7,735 nucleotides of DNA from CAUPWF01 sp964367685 (lineage in GTDB: Bacteria; Bacillota; Clostridia; Lachnospirales; Lachnospiraceae), in the NCBI GenBank assembly GCA_964367685.1, contig CAYIYM010000053.1:1-7735 (forward strand). The letters are read 5' to 3'. Under the pieces are notes generated by a model. The model did no database searches and was not told where the DNA came from. It was given only the letters and a program-made list of their open reading frames with translations. Positions within the stretch are counted from its first letter, which is position 1, and each line of letters begins with the position of its first letter. The position numbers and the translations under genes are program-made. Of the stretch, positions 5,534-7,735 are shown piece by piece.

Positions 5534-5806
5534 ATGTCTGAAATTTTTGAAATGATAATGGTGATTTGTTTCGGTATTTCGTGGCCGACTTCAATCTTGA
5601 AATCCTACAAATCAAGGACAGCAAAGGGAAAGAGTATTGTATTCTTATGTTTTATAACTATTGGATACGTTTGTGGCATAATTGGAAAGTTTGCTGATGG
5701 AAATATTACTTATGTTGTAATTTTTTACATAATCAATCTATTTATGGTACTAACCGACATGGCTCTCTACATGCGAAATAAAAAGATTGATATATCAAAT
5801 AAATAA
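5534..5806 (+). CDS. Small three-helix PQ-loop/SemiSWEET-like membrane protein
   Basis: This 90-residue protein has three predicted membrane helices, at about 4-20, 34-53 and 58-80. This is one PQ-loop (SWEET/MtN3-type) triple-helix bundle and needs dimerisation to form a transport path. Family features visible are the helix-1 proline (W16-P17, with T18 where the PQ motif has Gln), the following basic loop (KSYKSRTAKGKS, 23-34), G44-Y45 in helix 2 and N68 in helix 3. A basic tail (RNKK) ends helix 3, consistent with a cytoplasmic C-terminus by the positive-inside rule. The ATG at 5534 follows GGAG at 7 nt. It is the first gene of the operon, ending 13 nt before the response regulator. SemiSWEETs move small sugars or similar solutes, but no substrate can be read here. 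Because it is co-transcribed with a kinase lacking a sensor domain, it could be a sensory partner; that is inference. Confidence 0.7.
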   Translation: MSEIFEMIMVICFGISWPTSILKSYKSRTAKGKSIVFLCFITIGYVCGIIGKFADGNITYVVIFYIINLFMVLTDMALYMRNKKIDISNK

Positions 5807-5819
5807 CAGGAGAAAAACG

Positions 5820-6491
5820 ATGTTTAATATACTTATAGCGGAAGACGATAATGATATTCGTTCTATGATGAGCGAATATCTTGAAAATAATGGCTTTAAT
5901 ATTTTTGAGGCTGAAGATGGCGAAAAAGCATTTGATATTATGGATAGTAATCATATAGATTTAATGATTACAGACATTATGATGCCAAATATCAATGGCT
6001 ATACCTTAACAAAAGATTTAAGGGGGTCAGGATTCGATTTACCAATTTTAATGATTACTGCAAAAGAAACTATTGAAGATAAGGAGCAAGGTTTTCTTTT
6101 GGGAACTGATGATTATCTTGTAAAACCAATTATATTAAAGGAAATGCTACTTCGTGTTAATGCCTTATTAAAGCGAAGTAAGGCTGACGCAGATAAAAAA
6201 ATTATTCTTAAAAATACGGAGTTAAACTATGAAAATTTCACTGCTTTGCTAAATGGCAATGAGGTTATACTGACGAAGAAAGAGTTTTTACTGTTGTTTA
6301 AACTGCTTTCAAACTCAAACCGCATTTTTAGTAGAGCAAAGCTAATGGACGAAATTTGGGGATATGACACTGAAAGCGATGACGGAACAATTAAAGTTCA
6401 TATCTCAAAACTTCGTGATAAGTTTAAAGGCAATGGCGATTTTGAAATCGTTACATTAAAAGGACTTGGATATAAGGCGGTGTTGCTATGA
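5820..6491 (+). CDS. Two-component response regulator, OmpR/PhoB family
   Basis: A 223-residue DNA-binding regulator. The N-terminal receiver domain (1-118) has the acidic pocket E8-D9-D10, phospho-acceptor D52 (TDIMMP), T80 and K102 (VKP). After a short linker, a winged-helix effector domain (about 128-222) carries LTKKEFLLLFKLL, the recognition-helix region DDGTIKVHISKLRDK and the wing TLKGLGYK. All signalling residues are intact. The ATG at 5820 was chosen because GGAG lies 7 nt upstream and the receiver then begins directly at MFNILIAEDD; the in-frame ATG 11 codons earlier lies in the preceding gene. Its TGA overlaps the kinase ATG. Regulators of this family bind direct repeats with about 11-bp periodicity as head-to-tail dimers. 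Such repeats are present at 5434-5473 and 4740-4756, so it is the natural candidate for controlling both. Precise orthology (PhoP, YycF, VanR type) cannot be fixed from sequence alone. Confidence 0.93.
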   Translation: MFNILIAEDDNDIRSMMSEYLENNGFNIFEAEDGEKAFDIMDSNHIDLMITDIMMPNINGYTLTKDLRGSGFDLPILMITAKETIEDKEQGFLLGTDDYLVKPIILKEMLLRVNALLKRSKADADKKIILKNTELNYENFTALLNGNEVILTKKEFLLLFKLLSNSNRIFSRAKLMDEIWGYDTESDDGTIKVHISKLRDKFKGNGDFEIVTLKGLGYKAVLL

Positions 6492-7531
6492 GGAAAATAT
6501 CTCGCTTAAAATTAAAAATCTTCTTTAGCTTTTTTGGCATCGTAATGGTTTTTGCATTAATTATCCCAGTTATTACACTACTTTCAGTTCAAACTGAACT
6601 TGATGCCATGAATATCGTAATGCCGTTTCCAGTAAGAAGCTTTGCGTTTGTCAGTATTCTTGCAGCTGTATTGGGTGTGACATTGGGTTTGTTTTCCACT
6701 AACAAAATAGTAAAACCTATAATCGAACTATCTCTTAATGCAAAGAAAATCGCAAATGGAGATTTTAATGTTAAAACTAATAAGTATACAAAAAATGATG
6801 AACTAGCAGATTTTGTTGATGCCTTTAATCACATGGCTGAAAAACTTTCTAAAAATGAATATCTGCATAAAGACTTTGTTTCAAATGTTTCGCATGAATT
6901 TAAGACACCTGTTTCATCTATTATGGGATATTCTGAAATGCTATCTGTTCCAGATTTATCAGACGAAAAACGAATAAAATATGCTGAAGTAATCACAAGG
7001 CAAGCTGACAATCTTTCAAAACTTTCTTCAAATATGCTGAGATTATCAGAACTTGAAAGCGATGAAAAGAAAATTTCAAAATCCAAATTTTCTGTCGATG
7101 AACAGATAAGAGAAGCAATATTTTCACTTCAAAATGAATGGGAAGAAAAAGAACTTGAAATCGAACTTGATGAAAATAATACAAGTGTTGTTGCTGACAA
7201 GGCACTTTTAAATCAAGTGTGGTTAAATATTTTAAGCAATGCAATTAAGTATTCAAAAACAAGGGGTAAGCTGACTATTAATATTGAGCAAAGTGATGAC
7301 ACTACCATTACAATTAAAGACACTGGTACTGGAATGACAAAAGAGCAAGTTAATAGAGTTTTTGAGCGTTTTTATAAAGGAGATTCTTCAAGAAGCACAA
7401 AAGGAACAGGACTTGGTCTTGCTATTACAAAAAAAATAATAGAACTACACGGTGGAACTATAAAAATTGAAAGTTCTGAGAATGTTGGAACTGCTGTTGT
7501 GGTTATAGTGCCAAATGATATGGAGGTATAA
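6488..7531 (+). CDS. Sensor histidine kinase with minimal extracytoplasmic loop
   Basis: A 347-residue membrane kinase, cognate to the regulator it overlaps by 4 nt (ATGA). TM1 is at about 11-33 and TM2 at about 51-69, leaving a loop of only about 17 residues outside, so there is no periplasmic sensor fold. A HAMP linker follows (about 70-122). The HisKA dimerisation domain has phospho-acceptor H136 in SNVSHEFKTP. The ATPase domain shows the N box (N247, N251 in NQVWLNILSNAIKYS), G1 (DTGTGM, 278-283), F box (VFERFYKG, 291-298) and G2 (KGTGLGL, 305-311). It is complete and looks catalytically intact. AAGGCGG lies 7 nt before the ATG. The signal is probably sensed within the membrane or through a partner, plausibly one of the two flanking small membrane proteins. 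It is not of the DcuS/CitA type, which has a periplasmic PAS domain for C4-dicarboxylates. Confidence 0.94.
   Translation: MRKISRLKLKIFFSFFGIVMVFALIIPVITLLSVQTELDAMNIVMPFPVRSFAFVSILAAVLGVTLGLFSTNKIVKPIIELSLNAKKIANGDFNVKTNKYTKNDELADFVDAFNHMAEKLSKNEYLHKDFVSNVSHEFKTPVSSIMGYSEMLSVPDLSDEKRIKYAEVITRQADNLSKLSSNMLRLSELESDEKKISKSKFSVDEQIREAIFSLQNEWEEKELEIELDENNTSVVADKALLNQVWLNILSNAIKYSKTRGKLTINIEQSDDTTITIKDTGTGMTKEQVNRVFERFYKGDSSRSTKGTGLGLAITKKIIELHGGTIKIESSENVGTAVVVIVPNDMEV
7522..7526 (+). promoter_or_regulatory. Ribosome binding site fixing the TTG start of the DUF4491 gene
   Basis: GGAGG, within the last codons of the kinase gene, lies 7 nt before TTG at 7534. No ATG or GTG occurs at an appropriate distance, so the TTG start is the best choice. 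Confidence 0.75.
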
Positions 7532-7533
7532 TA

Positions 7534-7735
7534 TTGAGTTACACTGGTGTTATTGTTGGCGTTGTAAGTTTTTTATTAATTGGAATGTTTCATCCTATTG
7601 TTATTAAAGGAGAATATCATTTAGGTCGAAAACTATGTTGGATATTTTTGGTTTTTGGTGTGTTAGCATTTGTTTCGAGTTTATTTATTGCAAATGTTGC
7701 CATATCATCAATAATAGCAGTATTCTCTTTCACTT
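7534..7735 (+). CDS. DUF4491 family small membrane protein, 3' part cut by window edge
   Basis: 67 codons are visible. The opening SYTGVIVGVVSFLLIGMFHP followed by IVIKGEYHLGRKLCWIFLV is characteristic of the DUF4491 family: helix 1, then a FHPIVIKxEY motif, then an aromatic-rich helix 2. Helices lie at about 4-19, 35-52 and a third from about 56. Full-length members are roughly 100 residues, so about a third is missing. It starts at TTG with a GGAGG 7 nt upstream and only 2 nt between the kinase stop and its start, so it is the fourth gene of the regulator operon. Function is unknown. Its place directly behind a sensor-poor kinase makes a signalling or membrane-accessory role possible, but nothing in the sequence proves it. 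Confidence 0.75.
   Translation, partial: MSYTGVIVGVVSFLLIGMFHPIVIKGEYHLGRKLCWIFLVFGVLAFVSSLFIANVAISSIIAVFSFT

Noticed and set aside
5787..5819. Upstream ATG extending the response regulator by 11 residues
   Set aside because: It falls inside the PQ-loop gene; ATG 5820 has GGAG at 7 nt and gives the standard receiver N-terminus.
1..7735. CRISPR arrays, tRNA/rRNA genes, insertion sequences or phage genes
   Set aside because: I saw no spaced repeats of CRISPR size, no tRNA-like cloverleaf with TTCGA-type arm in the intergenic regions, no transposase motifs and no terminal inverted repeats. Intergenic space is confined to 4674-4828 and about 5300-5533 and is accounted for.

Overview
The window is AT-rich and looks like a low-GC Bacillota (Firmicutes) anaerobe. 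Reasons: strong GGAGG/AAGGAG ribosome binding sites, several TTG starts, a Bacillus-type (type B) succinate dehydrogenase/fumarate reductase with a single five-helix dihaem cytochrome b, and an OmpR/PhoB-type two-component pair. A run of exactly 100 N (5300-5399) marks it as a scaffolded draft or metagenome assembly. I cannot name the genus.

Left part, minus strand, transcribed right to left: aspA (4673-3219), cytochrome b subunit (3229-2663), flavoprotein subunit (2646-916), iron-sulfur subunit (903-151), then the start of a DUF454/YbaN-family membrane protein (154 to the window edge). The genes overlap or are 12-16 nt apart, so this is one operon. Its chemistry is coherent: AspA turns aspartate into fumarate and ammonia, and the membrane complex reduces fumarate to succinate with electrons from the quinol pool. 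The flavoprotein carries Asn41 where relatives have the histidine that binds FAD covalently. This points to non-covalent FAD and an enzyme biased to fumarate reduction.

Middle: a minus-strand gene (4829-5299, 5' end lost in the N run) encodes a protein ending in a DxxSGAT flavinylation-like motif, preceded by a degenerate copy. It ends at a clear hairpin terminator (4761-4810). The aspA promoter/operator begins only a few bases beyond the terminator.

Right part, plus strand: a 90-aa three-helix PQ-loop/SemiSWEET-like protein (5534-5806), an OmpR/PhoB-family response regulator (5820-6491), a sensor histidine kinase with almost no extracytoplasmic domain (6488-7531), and the start of a DUF4491 small membrane protein (7534 to the edge). 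These form a second, divergent operon.

The link between the two halves is a shared operator. TTAAAT-N5-TTAA(A/C)T, with 11-bp periodicity and 15 of 17 bases identical, lies 11 nt upstream of a plausible -10 element both at aspA (4740-4756) and at the flavin-protein gene (5434-5450). At the second site it belongs to a four-half-site array between the divergent operons. This is the usual geometry for activation by a PhoB/OmpR-type regulator. I infer that the response regulator encoded next door controls the aspartate-fumarate respiration operon, the flavinylated protein and possibly its own operon.
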